A stretch of DNA of 64,000 bases from Bacteroidota bacterium (GTDB lineage Bacteria > Bacteroidota > JABWAT01): NCBI GenBank assembly GCA_013360915.1, contig JABWAT010000001.1, positions 69,259 to 133,258 of the forward strand. Direction: 5' to 3'. Below, one piece after another: positions 25,681-34,499 of the stretch. Position 1 is the first letter of the stretch; each line of letters starts with the position of its first letter. Below the pieces are notes generated by a model that was given only the letters and a program-made list of their open reading frames with translations, was not told the DNA's origin and made no database searches. Both the position numbers and the translations under genes were made by a program.

Positions 25681-26255
25681 ATCAACCCGATATATGGGCC
25701 GTTTGTAAACCATTCGGAATGCTCTCTCAATTTTCTGATACAGCCGGCAGACCCACCCTTGCCGATCTGAATCACCGGTTTCCTGTGACTCATTACCCCA
25801 TCGGAAGGTTGGACATGGATTCGGAAGGTTTACTTCTTATTGCCAGTCACCGATCCTTTGTTCACAGGCTGTTACATCCCGATTATGCCCATGAACGTGA
25901 ATATCTTGCTCAGGTGGAAGGCATTCCCGATCCGGCTTCCCTCGATGCCTTCCGCAAGGGGATTCAACTTTCCGACTGGAAAACCCGGCCATCCTTTGCA
26001 GAATCCATTCCCTCTCCAGACTGGCTATGGCCCCGTCAGCCACCCGTCCGTTACCGAAAAACAGTTCCCGATTCATGGATCCGCCTGATTCTGACCGAAG
26101 GAAAAAACCGTCAGGTCCGTCGGATGACAGCAGCAGTGGGTTTTCCCACCCTTCGTCTTATCCGTATCAGGATCGGTCCTGTTCAACTGGATTCTCTTCA
26201 ACCCGGTGATTGCCGCCGGTTAACCGCATCTGAACGATCCTATTTCCTTTCATGA
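25677..26255 (+). CDS. RsuA/RluE-type rRNA pseudouridine synthase
   Basis: A 192-aa single-domain pseudouridine synthase, most like RluE, which modifies 23S rRNA. The catalytic motif is GRLDMDSEGLLL (Asp in RLD) and the C-terminal motif EGKNRQVRRMTAAVGFPTLRL. No S4 domain is present, consistent with RluE. The GTG at 25677 overlaps the spmB stop (GTGA); a TTG at 25659 is the less likely alternative. Confidence 0.88.
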   Translation: MNQPDIWAVCKPFGMLSQFSDTAGRPTLADLNHRFPVTHYPIGRLDMDSEGLLLIASHRSFVHRLLHPDYAHEREYLAQVEGIPDPASLDAFRKGIQLSDWKTRPSFAESIPSPDWLWPRQPPVRYRKTVPDSWIRLILTEGKNRQVRRMTAAVGFPTLRLIRIRIGPVQLDSLQPGDCRRLTASERSYFLS

Positions 26256-27853
26256 CTCCTTTAGCAGACTGGTTTTCACCAACTTCATTCTACCACCACT
26301 ATCTGCAAGGCGCGCCGACGGCCACAAGTTTGTTTCCTGCCGATTACCGCCAACCAGATCAGGTTACCCGACTGTTCCGACAGTTAGAAGCCTTTGATTC
26401 CTCCATACGGAACCGGATGGCAGATGAACTGCTTCATCAGTATGGAAACCAGGTCACCGAACAAGTCACACGGTCCATCCTGGCGCTCAGGAAACCAAAC
26501 AGTCTGGTCATCGCCACTGGTCAGCAGGCAGGTTTTTTTGGTGGTCCCCTTCTGACCCTTCTGAAAACACTGTCAGCCAAAAAGTGGGCCGATCAATTGA
26601 CTGAATCCCATCCGGAATTTGAATTTATTCCTGTTTTCTGGGTAGAAGCTGAGGATCATGATTTCAGAGAAATCGCCCTTTACCGTCAGCCAATGCAACC
26701 GCCATTCACCACTGATCCCACCGGTCCGGCGTACCTGTCGGCGGGTGACCGCCCTATTCCGGAAAGCTGGAATGAGAAATTGCAGGAATTGACTGCGCTG
26801 CTCAATGGTTTTCCCAACGGTCCTGAAACCCTCGCTTTAATTGCACAGCATTACCAGACCGGAACCACATTTGGTCAGGCGTTCGCCGGATTGATGCGGG
26901 ATTTGCTGGCTCCTTTGGGAATTCTGGTTCTGAATCCATCCACCCCAGAATGTAAACGGCTGGGGCTTCCCGTATTTGAATCAGAGATTCTAAGCCGGAA
27001 AAGCGGGGTTTTTGTCCAAGAATCCACAGAAACCTTGACGGGGGCTGGTTTTCAGCAACAGATACAATTTAAACAGGTTAACCTTTTCTGGAAGTCTGAC
27101 ACCGGCCGGCATCGACTCGATTTCAGAGATGGTGTCTTCTATCCGGCCGGATTGGAAGAGACGCTTTCACCGGAGGAACTGATCCTTCAGGGCCGTGACC
27201 AACCAGAACGGTACAGTCCGGGTGTGATTCTTCGTTCGCTGTGGCAAAGTACCCTGTTTCCGGTTGCAGCTGTGATCACCGGTCCGGCCGAGACAACCTA
27301 CTGGGCCCAGTTTCCCTGTTTGTTCGCACATGCCGGAGTTCCCTTTCCGCTGGTGATACCACGGGCCTCTGGTGTGGTGCTGGAACCAGCGATTCAACGC
27401 CTCCTGGGAAAAAACCAGTTGTCGTTTTCACGCGATCTGGCCGGAGCCGGATGGGTGAAAGAAATTTTGCTTTCCGGTCAGCCTGCCTTGCCGGATGAAG
27501 AGTGGTTCTACTCAAAACTGGATTCTGTGTTTGGCGATCTCTCCGGTTCCATTCAATCGATCGACCCAACCCTTGCCGATTCCTGGAATCAGGCCCTCTC
27601 CCGCAGCCGGCACCTGGCCGGACAGGTGTTTGAAAAAGTTCAGAAAGCAGCACTCCGTCGTGATGAAACCCGGTTTCAGCAATTGACCAGAATCAGGGAA
27701 AATCTGTTTCCCGACGGGCAGTTACAGGAACGTTCCATTTCCTGGATCTACTTTGTGGCTCAGGTGGGCCGCACCTTTCCCAATCAGATTGCCGGTCAGC
27801 TGACAACCAACCCCGTTTTTCATCTTTTCAGCACCCATCCTTCTTTCGGATGA
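26252..27853 (+). CDS. bshC: bacillithiol biosynthesis cysteine-adding enzyme
   Basis: A 533-aa BshC ligase that adds cysteine to glucosaminyl-malate in the last step of bacillithiol synthesis. The diagnostic N-terminal stretch is IATGQQAGFFGGPLLTLLKT near 89-108, followed by FWVEAEDHDFREI. Length is normal. bshA and bshB are not next to it. It ends the nadE operon, joined to the pseudouridine synthase by ATGA. The enzyme implies bacillithiol as a main thiol of this organism. Confidence 0.92.
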   Translation: MTPLADWFSPTSFYHHYLQGAPTATSLFPADYRQPDQVTRLFRQLEAFDSSIRNRMADELLHQYGNQVTEQVTRSILALRKPNSLVIATGQQAGFFGGPLLTLLKTLSAKKWADQLTESHPEFEFIPVFWVEAEDHDFREIALYRQPMQPPFTTDPTGPAYLSAGDRPIPESWNEKLQELTALLNGFPNGPETLALIAQHYQTGTTFGQAFAGLMRDLLAPLGILVLNPSTPECKRLGLPVFESEILSRKSGVFVQESTETLTGAGFQQQIQFKQVNLFWKSDTGRHRLDFRDGVFYPAGLEETLSPEELILQGRDQPERYSPGVILRSLWQSTLFPVAAVITGPAETTYWAQFPCLFAHAGVPFPLVIPRASGVVLEPAIQRLLGKNQLSFSRDLAGAGWVKEILLSGQPALPDEEWFYSKLDSVFGDLSGSIQSIDPTLADSWNQALSRSRHLAGQVFEKVQKAALRRDETRFQQLTRIRENLFPDGQLQERSISWIYFVAQVGRTFPNQIAGQLTTNPVFHLFSTHPSFG

Positions 27854-27926
27854 TTTTATCCGGGACTCGTAGAATTATTGGATATTGAATGTTATTTTTA
27901 TTTGTCAATAAAACAGGAATCCTGTC

Positions 27927-29042
27927 ATGAAAAAACGGTTTTTACTTTTATCATCGGTTCTGCTGATCGCCGGATTGGTGACCGGACAGCAAAGTCTGCC
28001 CTACAAATCCTATATCATTGCAGGAAAAGTTCATAATCCACAACGCACGGCGTCTTCAAACTATGTGGTGCTTCAGGAAGTGGTTGCCGGGTATCCGACC
28101 GAATATGACCTTCTGTTGTATTCCATCAGCGACAACCTGATGTATAACATCACCGAAGACCGGAAATCTACCTATAATGTGTCCCCGCCGGTTCGTGTTG
28201 TCAGTCCGGATGGAAACTGGGCCTTGTATTATTCCTTTAAATTCAGGAAAAACTCGGTCTACATTAAAAATCTCTGGTCAGGAGAAACCATCACCGTCAC
28301 CGAAAATGCCGATCCGTATTTTCTTTGTGCCTGGTCGCCGGATGGAACCAAAATCCTGTTTGGTGAAGAATCGGGGCTGATTAATACGCCCAACACCACA
28401 GTTCGTGTTTTTGATATTGCCACCCGGTCCAACCGGGAGTATACCCTTACCGATAATGAGGAGCATACCATAATCAGAGGTCATTCTCAGCCAGCCTGGG
28501 CCTTTGATGGTCGTGGATTTTTTTACAACACCTACCTTAAAAAGGATGGCGATTACATCTTCCACTATGATCTCGAAAAAAATGTTCTCCGCAAGGTAGT
28601 GAAGGGTACCAAAGGCAGAATGAACCTGAAGACCGGTGAGCTGCTCTACATCGACAACCACGTGCTCATGGGTTATTCTACCACCACAAAGCGAACCCGT
28701 GTGATCTTTGATGAATTTCCCGTTCAGAAGGACGAAGAGGCGACCTATGATATCAGTATAGATGGGGATTTGGTCGTTCTGACGGCCAAGGTTGGTGAAT
28801 TTGCCTCGGGGAGCAACATCAATAACCTGTTTGTGGTTGATTTGCAGAATCTGACCAGTTACCGTATACAGATGCCCGAAAAATCATTGGGCTATCCGCA
28901 GTTTATTTCAAATACAGAATTGGTTTTTCAGATTAAAGGTCTGGTGCAGGCAGGAAAAGAACAGAATTATGCTCTCGAAAATAAACTGTTCAAATCCGAC
29001 ATCGAGGGCCAACGGATTCAGCAGTTGTTTGCCTGGGATTAA
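27927..29042 (+). CDS. exported TolB/WD40-like beta-propeller protein
   Basis: A 371-aa protein with a signal peptide (about 1-20, ending TGQQ). Blade-like repeats are visible as SPDGNWALYYS near 92 and WSPDGTKILFGEES near 135, with more degenerate copies downstream. It resembles the propeller of TolB or DPP IV N-termini without a catalytic domain. Role unknown. A 13-bp dyad (27913-27925) that includes the AGGA SD lies immediately before the start. It converges on greA with an 8-bp gap. Confidence 0.72.
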   Translation: MKKRFLLLSSVLLIAGLVTGQQSLPYKSYIIAGKVHNPQRTASSNYVVLQEVVAGYPTEYDLLLYSISDNLMYNITEDRKSTYNVSPPVRVVSPDGNWALYYSFKFRKNSVYIKNLWSGETITVTENADPYFLCAWSPDGTKILFGEESGLINTPNTTVRVFDIATRSNREYTLTDNEEHTIIRGHSQPAWAFDGRGFFYNTYLKKDGDYIFHYDLEKNVLRKVVKGTKGRMNLKTGELLYIDNHVLMGYSTTTKRTRVIFDEFPVQKDEEATYDISIDGDLVVLTAKVGEFASGSNINNLFVVDLQNLTSYRIQMPEKSLGYPQFISNTELVFQIKGLVQAGKEQNYALENKLFKSDIEGQRIQQLFAWD

Positions 29043-29050
29043 TACCCGGG

Positions 29051-29527
29051 TCAGTGGGTGATTTCAAGTATCTTGAAAGAGAGTTTCCCTGCTGGAACTG
29101 TGATTTCAACCGTTTGCCCGACTTCATGACCCAGAAGGGCCTTTCCAATCGGTGAAGTGGTCGATATTTTTCCGGTGGTAATATCAGCTTCCTGTTGTGA
29201 AACCAGTGTGTAAGTGAATTCCTTGTTCTTTTTCAGGTCAAATACCTTCACCTGGCTGAGAACCGTCACTTTTGAACTATCCAGATTGGATTTGTCAAGA
29301 ATTCTGGACTTTGACAGAGTTTCTTCCAGTTTGGCAATCCGCATCTCAAGATGTCCCTGTGCTTCCTTGGCCGCATCATACTCGGCATTCTCTTTCAGAT
29401 CGCCATGTGACCGGGCTTCGGCAATTCTTGCAGCAATTTCACGACGTCCGCGCGATTTCAGATCGGAAAGTTCTGCTTCAATTTTCTGCCGACCTTCCAA
29501 GGTCAGGTAGATGGGACTATCAGACAT
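29051..29527 (-). CDS. greA: transcription elongation factor GreA
   Basis: A 158-aa factor that rescues backtracked RNA polymerase by promoting transcript cleavage. The N-terminal coiled coil (about 8-75) contains ARSHGDLKENAEYDAAKEAQ with the acidic tip; the C-terminal domain has SPIGKALLGHEVG. An AGGAG SD lies six bases before the ATG. An intrinsic-terminator-like hairpin with its U-tract ends directly before this SD, between the promoter and the gene, so expression may be attenuated. Confidence 0.95.
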   Translation of the reverse strand: MSDSPIYLTLEGRQKIEAELSDLKSRGRREIAARIAEARSHGDLKENAEYDAAKEAQGHLEMRIAKLEETLSKSRILDKSNLDSSKVTVLSQVKVFDLKKNKEFTYTLVSQQEADITTGKISTTSPIGKALLGHEVGQTVEITVPAGKLSFKILEITH

Positions 29528-29540
29528 GAGAAACTCCTAA

Positions 29541-29574
29541 AAAGCAAAAAAACCTGACCATACGGGCCAGGTTT
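29541..29574 (-). terminator. terminator-like hairpin in the greA leader
   Basis: On minus the RNA would form a ten-pair stem AAACCUGGCC / GGUCAGGUUU (one G-U pair, loop CGUAU, 29574-29550) running into a U-tract with UUUUGCUUUUU. It ends a few bases before the greA SD. No minus-strand gene lies upstream within reach, so it is a leader element rather than the end of another operon. Confidence 0.82.
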
Positions 29575-29590
29575 GAGTGGTTGAATGGCA

Positions 29591-29621
29591 TAAAGATAGA
29601 CCCATGAGTCATATTTGTCAA
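29591..29621 (-). promoter_or_regulatory. greA promoter
   Basis: On minus, a perfect TTGACA (29621-29616), 17-bp spacer and TATCTT (29598-29593, reading on as TATCTTTA) give a strong promoter fitting both sigma70 and the TTG-N20-TAnnTTTG pattern. Transcription would start near 29587, leaving a leader of about 60 nt that contains the terminator hairpin. The -35 overlaps the start of the divergent glycosyltransferase. Confidence 0.7.
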
Positions 29622-30607
29622 TGAAAATCGATCTGACTGTGATTGTAGCGGTTCATAATGAAGAAGCGGCCCTTCCTGCCCTTCTGAATTCGTTGCGACC
29701 AGACCCTTCTGATGAAATTTTTTTTGTCCTGGACCGGTGCACAGACCATTCCGGAACCCTTATTCAGGAATGGAAAACGCCGGCGAAAAAGAGAGTCATT
29801 TCCCTTTCTGAGAACCCGTGGGTTCAAGCCCCAAAAAAGTTTGCAATCCTGACCGGAATTCAGGCCGCTGCCAATGAGCACCTTTTGTTTACCGATGCAG
29901 ATTGTGTGGTTCCGTCCGATTGGATGGACCTGTACAGGCAGGTCTTCCCGGCTGCAGATGTTATCATTGGATTCTCGCTTCCGGTTTCTGAAACAGGATC
30001 AGGAATTTTAACATCCATTCAGCGTGCCGATGCCTTAATTACAGCCGTTACCTACCGTACCATGACTGCAGCCGGACTCCCATACATGTCAGTCGGACGA
30101 AACTGGGGATTCAGAAAATCCATCTTTCAATCCAATTACCTGACCTCTCATCAATCCGTCAGAAGCGGTGATGACGATCTCTTGTTTCAGAAATTGATTG
30201 CCCAGCCTGGAATCCGACTTCAAATGCTTCAGAACCATCAGGTCAGTACCAGAACCATCGGCTCCTGGCCAGCACTACTACGACAAAAGACCAGACATTT
30301 TCAGGCAGGAATCAGATATCCCTGGTCAATGAAACTGATTCTTCCCCTGGTTTTTTCCTGGATTTATGTGGTTTTGGGTCTGATTGTTACCTCGATCGTG
30401 CTGGGATCTTCCGTGTTGGGATGGACTTCTCTGGTCGGATACGCAGCCATTCATGCACTTTGGATGCGTCGTTGCCGCTCTCTTGAACAAACACTGACTA
30501 AAAGTGTGACACCTGTCATCCGAATATGGCTCAGCACAGGGTTGGTTTTTTTCCTTTATCCGCTGATTTCCGTATTTTCGCACTTCTTTAAATCACGATG
30601 GAAATAA
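29621..30607 (+). CDS. GT2 family glycosyltransferase with C-terminal membrane helices
   Basis: A 328-aa inverting glycosyltransferase. The nucleotide-sugar fold has VIVAVHNEEAALP near 6-18, FTDADC (metal-binding DxD-type) near 86-91 and SGDDDLLFQKL near 185. The acceptor motif, usually QxxRW, reads RQKTRHF. Three helices follow from about 240. The ATG at 29621 is preferred to a TTG at 29615. A CATATTTG box ends three bases before the start with no SD. First gene of a six-gene cluster. Confidence 0.82.
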   Translation: MKIDLTVIVAVHNEEAALPALLNSLRPDPSDEIFFVLDRCTDHSGTLIQEWKTPAKKRVISLSENPWVQAPKKFAILTGIQAAANEHLLFTDADCVVPSDWMDLYRQVFPAADVIIGFSLPVSETGSGILTSIQRADALITAVTYRTMTAAGLPYMSVGRNWGFRKSIFQSNYLTSHQSVRSGDDDLLFQKLIAQPGIRLQMLQNHQVSTRTIGSWPALLRQKTRHFQAGIRYPWSMKLILPLVFSWIYVVLGLIVTSIVLGSSVLGWTSLVGYAAIHALWMRRCRSLEQTLTKSVTPVIRIWLSTGLVFFLYPLISVFSHFFKSRWK

Positions 30608-30611
30608 TCAT

Positions 30612-31682
30612 TTGACTTCAGGCCTTACCGGATTTATTCGTTTTGTAAACCAGAATAGCCGATGGATGATCTGGAGTCTGAAGGTAATTACCATTGGAAT
30701 TCTGGTCTGGATCCTGACCTATATTGATTGGGACCTGCTCTTCCAGACCTCGGCACAGGCCAATTTTTCCCTTTTGGTGGTGGTTCTTCACCTGGCCATT
30801 CCCAATTTGTTCTTCTCCTGGCTGAAATGGGATTATGTGGTCCGGTTTCTCGATCATACCGTTCGCCGGCGCGATACCTTTTCCTCGGTTCTTTCGGGTG
30901 TGGCTCTTGATACGGTGACCATCAGCCATTTCGGAGACTACGCCGGTCGAATGATCAATCTGGCAAGGTATCCGAAACTGAGTCTGGTATTGCTTCAGTT
31001 TTTCGAGAAAGTTTACCTGACCGTTATCTCGATTTTCTTTGGTTCCCTTTCCCTGATCATTATCAGTCTGAAAATGCCAGAAACAGCCTCGGGCGGAACG
31101 ATTCTTTTCTGGATTGGTGTGGTGCTTCATCTGTTCTCATGGATCAGTCTGGTGGTGAGTTTCAGGCCTCACTGGACAGCCAGTCTGATTTCCGGATGGA
31201 CCTTTCTGCCGGTGTCCTTCCGCGCACAGCTGACCGAAACCTCACGCAGGATCCGGATTGAAGATTGTGTTTACCTGTTTATTATCAATCATCTGAAGTA
31301 TTTTACATTCATCATTCAGTTCTATCTGATCGTACTTGCCTTTCAACCCATTTCAGCTCTGGACGGATTTCTTGGTGCATCGGCCACGATGGTCGTCCGA
31401 ACCATTCTTTCCGGCCTGACCATTGGTGATCTTGGTATCAGGGAATTATCCTCCATCTATTTCTTCGGTCAGTTTGGAATCAGCCTCGAAGTCGCCTTTT
31501 TCTCGGCCTTACTGCTCTTTATCATCAACCGGCTGGTTCCTTCTCTGTTCGGAATGGGAATCATTCTTGCCAGTGAAATCAAGTTTGAACCAGTGTCCCG
31601 GCAATTCAGGTTTTTCCGAATTCCCGAAAAACGGCATCCAGCCAGAAAAACCACTCAAAACGGACCCCGCATTCCATCATGA
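30612..31682 (+). CDS. LPG-synthase-TM (MprF/AglD-like) flippase-type membrane protein
   Basis: A 356-aa protein with eight or more helices of the lysylphosphatidylglycerol-synthase transmembrane family. Typical features are the NQNSRWMIWSLK entry, SHFGDYAGRM in the middle and GASATMVVRTILSGLTIGDLGIREL near the end. Members translocate or help synthesise lipid-linked molecules. The start is probably TTG at 30612, four bases after the previous stop. It is translationally coupled to the next GT2 gene (ATGA). Confidence 0.78.
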   Translation: MTSGLTGFIRFVNQNSRWMIWSLKVITIGILVWILTYIDWDLLFQTSAQANFSLLVVVLHLAIPNLFFSWLKWDYVVRFLDHTVRRRDTFSSVLSGVALDTVTISHFGDYAGRMINLARYPKLSLVLLQFFEKVYLTVISIFFGSLSLIIISLKMPETASGGTILFWIGVVLHLFSWISLVVSFRPHWTASLISGWTFLPVSFRAQLTETSRRIRIEDCVYLFIINHLKYFTFIIQFYLIVLAFQPISALDGFLGASATMVVRTILSGLTIGDLGIRELSSIYFFGQFGISLEVAFFSALLLFIINRLVPSLFGMGIILASEIKFEPVSRQFRFFRIPEKRHPARKTTQNGPRIPS

Positions 31683-32803
31683 TCTGGCTGGTGACGGCCG
31701 CATTACTGGTTTATCTCATTCTGCTGGGTTGGTTCTCCCTTGGCCTGGTGAGGCTCAGGCGACAGAAATCCGTTCATCACGATCAGTCCCCCGCAATCAC
31801 CGTCATCATTCCGGTCAGGAATGAGGAAAAATCCATCCGTTCGTGTCTGGAATCCATCTGGTCAGGCTCCAATCCAGCCTTTATCAGACAGATCGTGGTG
31901 GTTGATGATGAGTCCAACGATGAGACCGTACGAATCGTTACTGACCTTAAAACCACCATACCGGTGCTGATCTGCGTTCCCTGCTCACAATTTCCACAAT
32001 TCAATACCATACGCAGCCCCAAAAAACGCGCAGTCCGAATTGGATTGGAAGTGGCCCTTACCGACTGGATAGCGCTGACAGATGGCGATACACGTGTACC
32101 GGCCAACTGGCTTGAACACATGTGTTCAAAGCTCAACCCGGAAACCCGACTTGTGGGCGGACCTGTGGAGTTTAACCAACCGGATCAATGGTTTTTCAAG
32201 TGGCTTCATGCCGAATTCGCCGGCCTGATGCTGGTAGCAGCAGGATCCATCGGATTTAACCGCCCGACTCTGATCAACGGGGCAAACATGCTGCTTTCCA
32301 GAAAAGGATTTTTTGAGTCGGGTGGCTATGGGTCAGATCAGGCAGTTATCAGCGGAGATGATGAAATGCTGATGCACCGGCTTCACCGGAACCAACCAGG
32401 GTCGGTTGCCTACTGTCTTTCCCGGGAGGCTGTCGTTACCACCGACCCGCCTGGGTCCACTGGTGAATGGATTCATCAGCGGCTGAGATGGGCGAGCAAA
32501 TCAACCGACTACACGTCCTTACCTTATCGGCTTTTCCTCGCTTCTTTCTGGTTCATTCACGCCATTTTTCTAACTGGATTTATATGGTCTTTGGTTACCC
32601 TGAACGGATGGCTTTTCCTTCTGCTTCAGATAAAAACCCTGGCCGATCTGGGATTTCTTCTGACAGCTAACCGGCTTTTCCTTTCAAAACCCATTCATTG
32701 GACAACACCCATCTGGTCCGAATGGCTTCAGACCACCTACATGGTTCTGACCGGACTCGCTGGCCTCAGGAAAAGGTTTTCCTGGAAAGGCCGCAACTGG
32801 TGA
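31679..32803 (+). CDS. GT2 family glycosyltransferase
   Basis: A 374-aa membrane-anchored glycosyltransferase. One N-terminal helix, then ITVIIPVRNEEKSI near 38-51, VVVDDESNDET near 75, TDGDTRVP (DxD) near 136, a GDDEML segment and the acceptor motif QRLRWASK near 265, followed by three helices. Substrate unknown. It overlaps the flippase stop by ATGA and the deacetylase start by GTGA. Confidence 0.82.
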   Translation: MIWLVTAALLVYLILLGWFSLGLVRLRRQKSVHHDQSPAITVIIPVRNEEKSIRSCLESIWSGSNPAFIRQIVVVDDESNDETVRIVTDLKTTIPVLICVPCSQFPQFNTIRSPKKRAVRIGLEVALTDWIALTDGDTRVPANWLEHMCSKLNPETRLVGGPVEFNQPDQWFFKWLHAEFAGLMLVAAGSIGFNRPTLINGANMLLSRKGFFESGGYGSDQAVISGDDEMLMHRLHRNQPGSVAYCLSREAVVTTDPPGSTGEWIHQRLRWASKSTDYTSLPYRLFLASFWFIHAIFLTGFIWSLVTLNGWLFLLLQIKTLADLGFLLTANRLFLSKPIHWTTPIWSEWLQTTYMVLTGLAGLRKRFSWKGRNW

Positions 32804-33429
32804 TCATCTCGAATCCGCTTACCATCTGGCTGAATCAGTGGAAGGTGCCCGGTTTCTGCATTCCGGGCCAGACAAAGGCCAACACCATCTGGCTGACCAT
32901 CGACGATGGCCCTTCCCTGCACATCAACCGTCTGATGGATTTCCTGGCGGAAACAAACACCCCGGCTTTGCACTTTTTCAGTGCGGATAAAAAAGATAGA
33001 CTGCAGCAGCTTCCCGAAATTCCGGCTGGTTCGGCCATCGGGTTGCATGGCTACTCACACTGCCGGTATAACCAGCTGACACTGGATGAGCTGATCGCGG
33101 AAATTGATCAATGCCGTCAGTCTCCGCTGACCAGATATCCCCTATTTCGTCCGTGGTTTCGTTCTCCCTATGGTTCGTGGCGGCCCGGGCTGCACACATT
33201 ACTCAGAGAAGCAGGCTGGAAACCATTGTATTGGGGATTCCTCGCCGGTGACTGGGTTCCTTCTTTTCAGCCGGAGCAACTGCAGAAACTCAGCAGTCAA
33301 TGGCTGAAACCGGGGATGATAATCGTCCTCCACGACAAAGACCATCAAACCGACCGGCTAATTCAATCCGTAGAGGTTATTACCCGGATTTGTCATGAAC
33401 ACCACTTTTCCATTGGAAAATGGACATGA
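32800..33429 (+). CDS. polysaccharide deacetylase (NodB-type, CE4)
   Basis: A 209-aa metal-dependent deacetylase. The NodB motifs are present: TIDDGPS (Asp pair), HGYSHCRY (HxxxH metal site) and RSPYGSWRP (catalytic Arg), with IIVLHD near the end. The GTG start at 32800 overlaps the previous stop (GTGA) and gives a compact single domain. No signal peptide is evident, so the substrate is probably a cytoplasmic lipid-linked N-acetyl sugar rather than exported polysaccharide. Confidence 0.85.
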   Translation: MIISNPLTIWLNQWKVPGFCIPGQTKANTIWLTIDDGPSLHINRLMDFLAETNTPALHFFSADKKDRLQQLPEIPAGSAIGLHGYSHCRYNQLTLDELIAEIDQCRQSPLTRYPLFRPWFRSPYGSWRPGLHTLLREAGWKPLYWGFLAGDWVPSFQPEQLQKLSSQWLKPGMIIVLHDKDHQTDRLIQSVEVITRICHEHHFSIGKWT

Positions 33430-34499
33430 TACTTTTGGTTTTTTCACTGGGGCTGGCGTACCTCTGGATTGGCCTGAAACTGGCATCCGCTTTAAAAAAG
33501 GAAGACAAACCAGCCACCACCCCACCCGACGGATTTTCCTTGATCATTCCTTTCCGGAATGAAGATAAACGCCTTCATCTCGTCCTGGCCAGTTTGACTG
33601 AACAAAAACTTCCCGACTGCCCGGTAGAGGTGATTTTTGTGGATGATGGCTCCACCGACCAATCCGTCGCTCTCATCACCAACACTATCATTCCAGGTAT
33701 TCCAATCAGAATCATCCGATCCGCTGGAGAAGGAAAGCCCGCCGCCCTGGAGACGGGCAGGCAGATGGCCCGCTATTCCTGGCTGATCACCACTGATGCC
33801 GACATGAGGCTTCCGACCGGCTGGTTGGCGAATCTGGTTTCCTTTACAGATGACAAAACCGATCTGGTCTGTGGTGTAACCCTTGCAGACCGAAGCGGTT
33901 TTGCAGGTTCGTTACAGACACTGGAAACCACGCTATTAATGGCAGTGGCAGTTGGCATGCACCGCCATGGTCATCCTTTGTCGGCTACAGGGAACTCCAT
34001 GGCATTCCGGGCCAGTTCCATCGCATCGGCAGGCGGCTTTGAGTCAGTCGAAGGTTCTCCCCGCGAAGATCACGCCATCTATCAGCGGCTGGCCAGCCTT
34101 GGTTTCGTAATCAAATATCGTCTGGGCCCCGGGTCACTGGCACAAACACCTGCAGAGCCGACTCTGACCACCTGGCTTCGCCAACGCCGTCGCTGGTTTG
34201 GTTCTCCCATGGGTCTGACCCCGTTTGTTCTATTTTCGATGTCTGTATTTTCACTGGTCTGGTTTCTGTTTGTCTGGGGTCTGCTGAGCGGATCGGGTTG
34301 GATGGCCATGACCGCGTTTCTTTTCAAATTGACAGGTGACCTGCTGATTGTTCAGGCTTTTGGCCGGCAGACAGGTCATCGCACACCCTTACCAACTTTG
34401 ATTCTGTTTGAACTCATCTGGGTGGTTCCTCTATTTTTGTTACTCGTTAACCGGTTGATCAATCCGGTGGTGGTGTGGAAAGGCAGGCGATACGGATGA
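33426..34499 (+). CDS. GT2 family glycosyltransferase
   Basis: A 357-aa glycosyltransferase with one N-terminal helix, SLIIPFRNEDKRL near 37-49, FVDDGSTDQS near 72, TTDADMRLP (DxD) near 117, REDHAIYQRL, and RQRRRWFGS near 233, then three helices. It is the third GT2 of the cluster and looks related to the one at 31679. The ATG at 33426 overlaps the deacetylase stop (ATGA); an ATG two codons earlier is possible. Confidence 0.82.
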   Translation: MILLVFSLGLAYLWIGLKLASALKKEDKPATTPPDGFSLIIPFRNEDKRLHLVLASLTEQKLPDCPVEVIFVDDGSTDQSVALITNTIIPGIPIRIIRSAGEGKPAALETGRQMARYSWLITTDADMRLPTGWLANLVSFTDDKTDLVCGVTLADRSGFAGSLQTLETTLLMAVAVGMHRHGHPLSATGNSMAFRASSIASAGGFESVEGSPREDHAIYQRLASLGFVIKYRLGPGSLAQTPAEPTLTTWLRQRRRWFGSPMGLTPFVLFSMSVFSLVWFLFVWGLLSGSGWMAMTAFLFKLTGDLLIVQAFGRQTGHRTPLPTLILFELIWVVPLFLLLVNRLINPVVVWKGRRYG

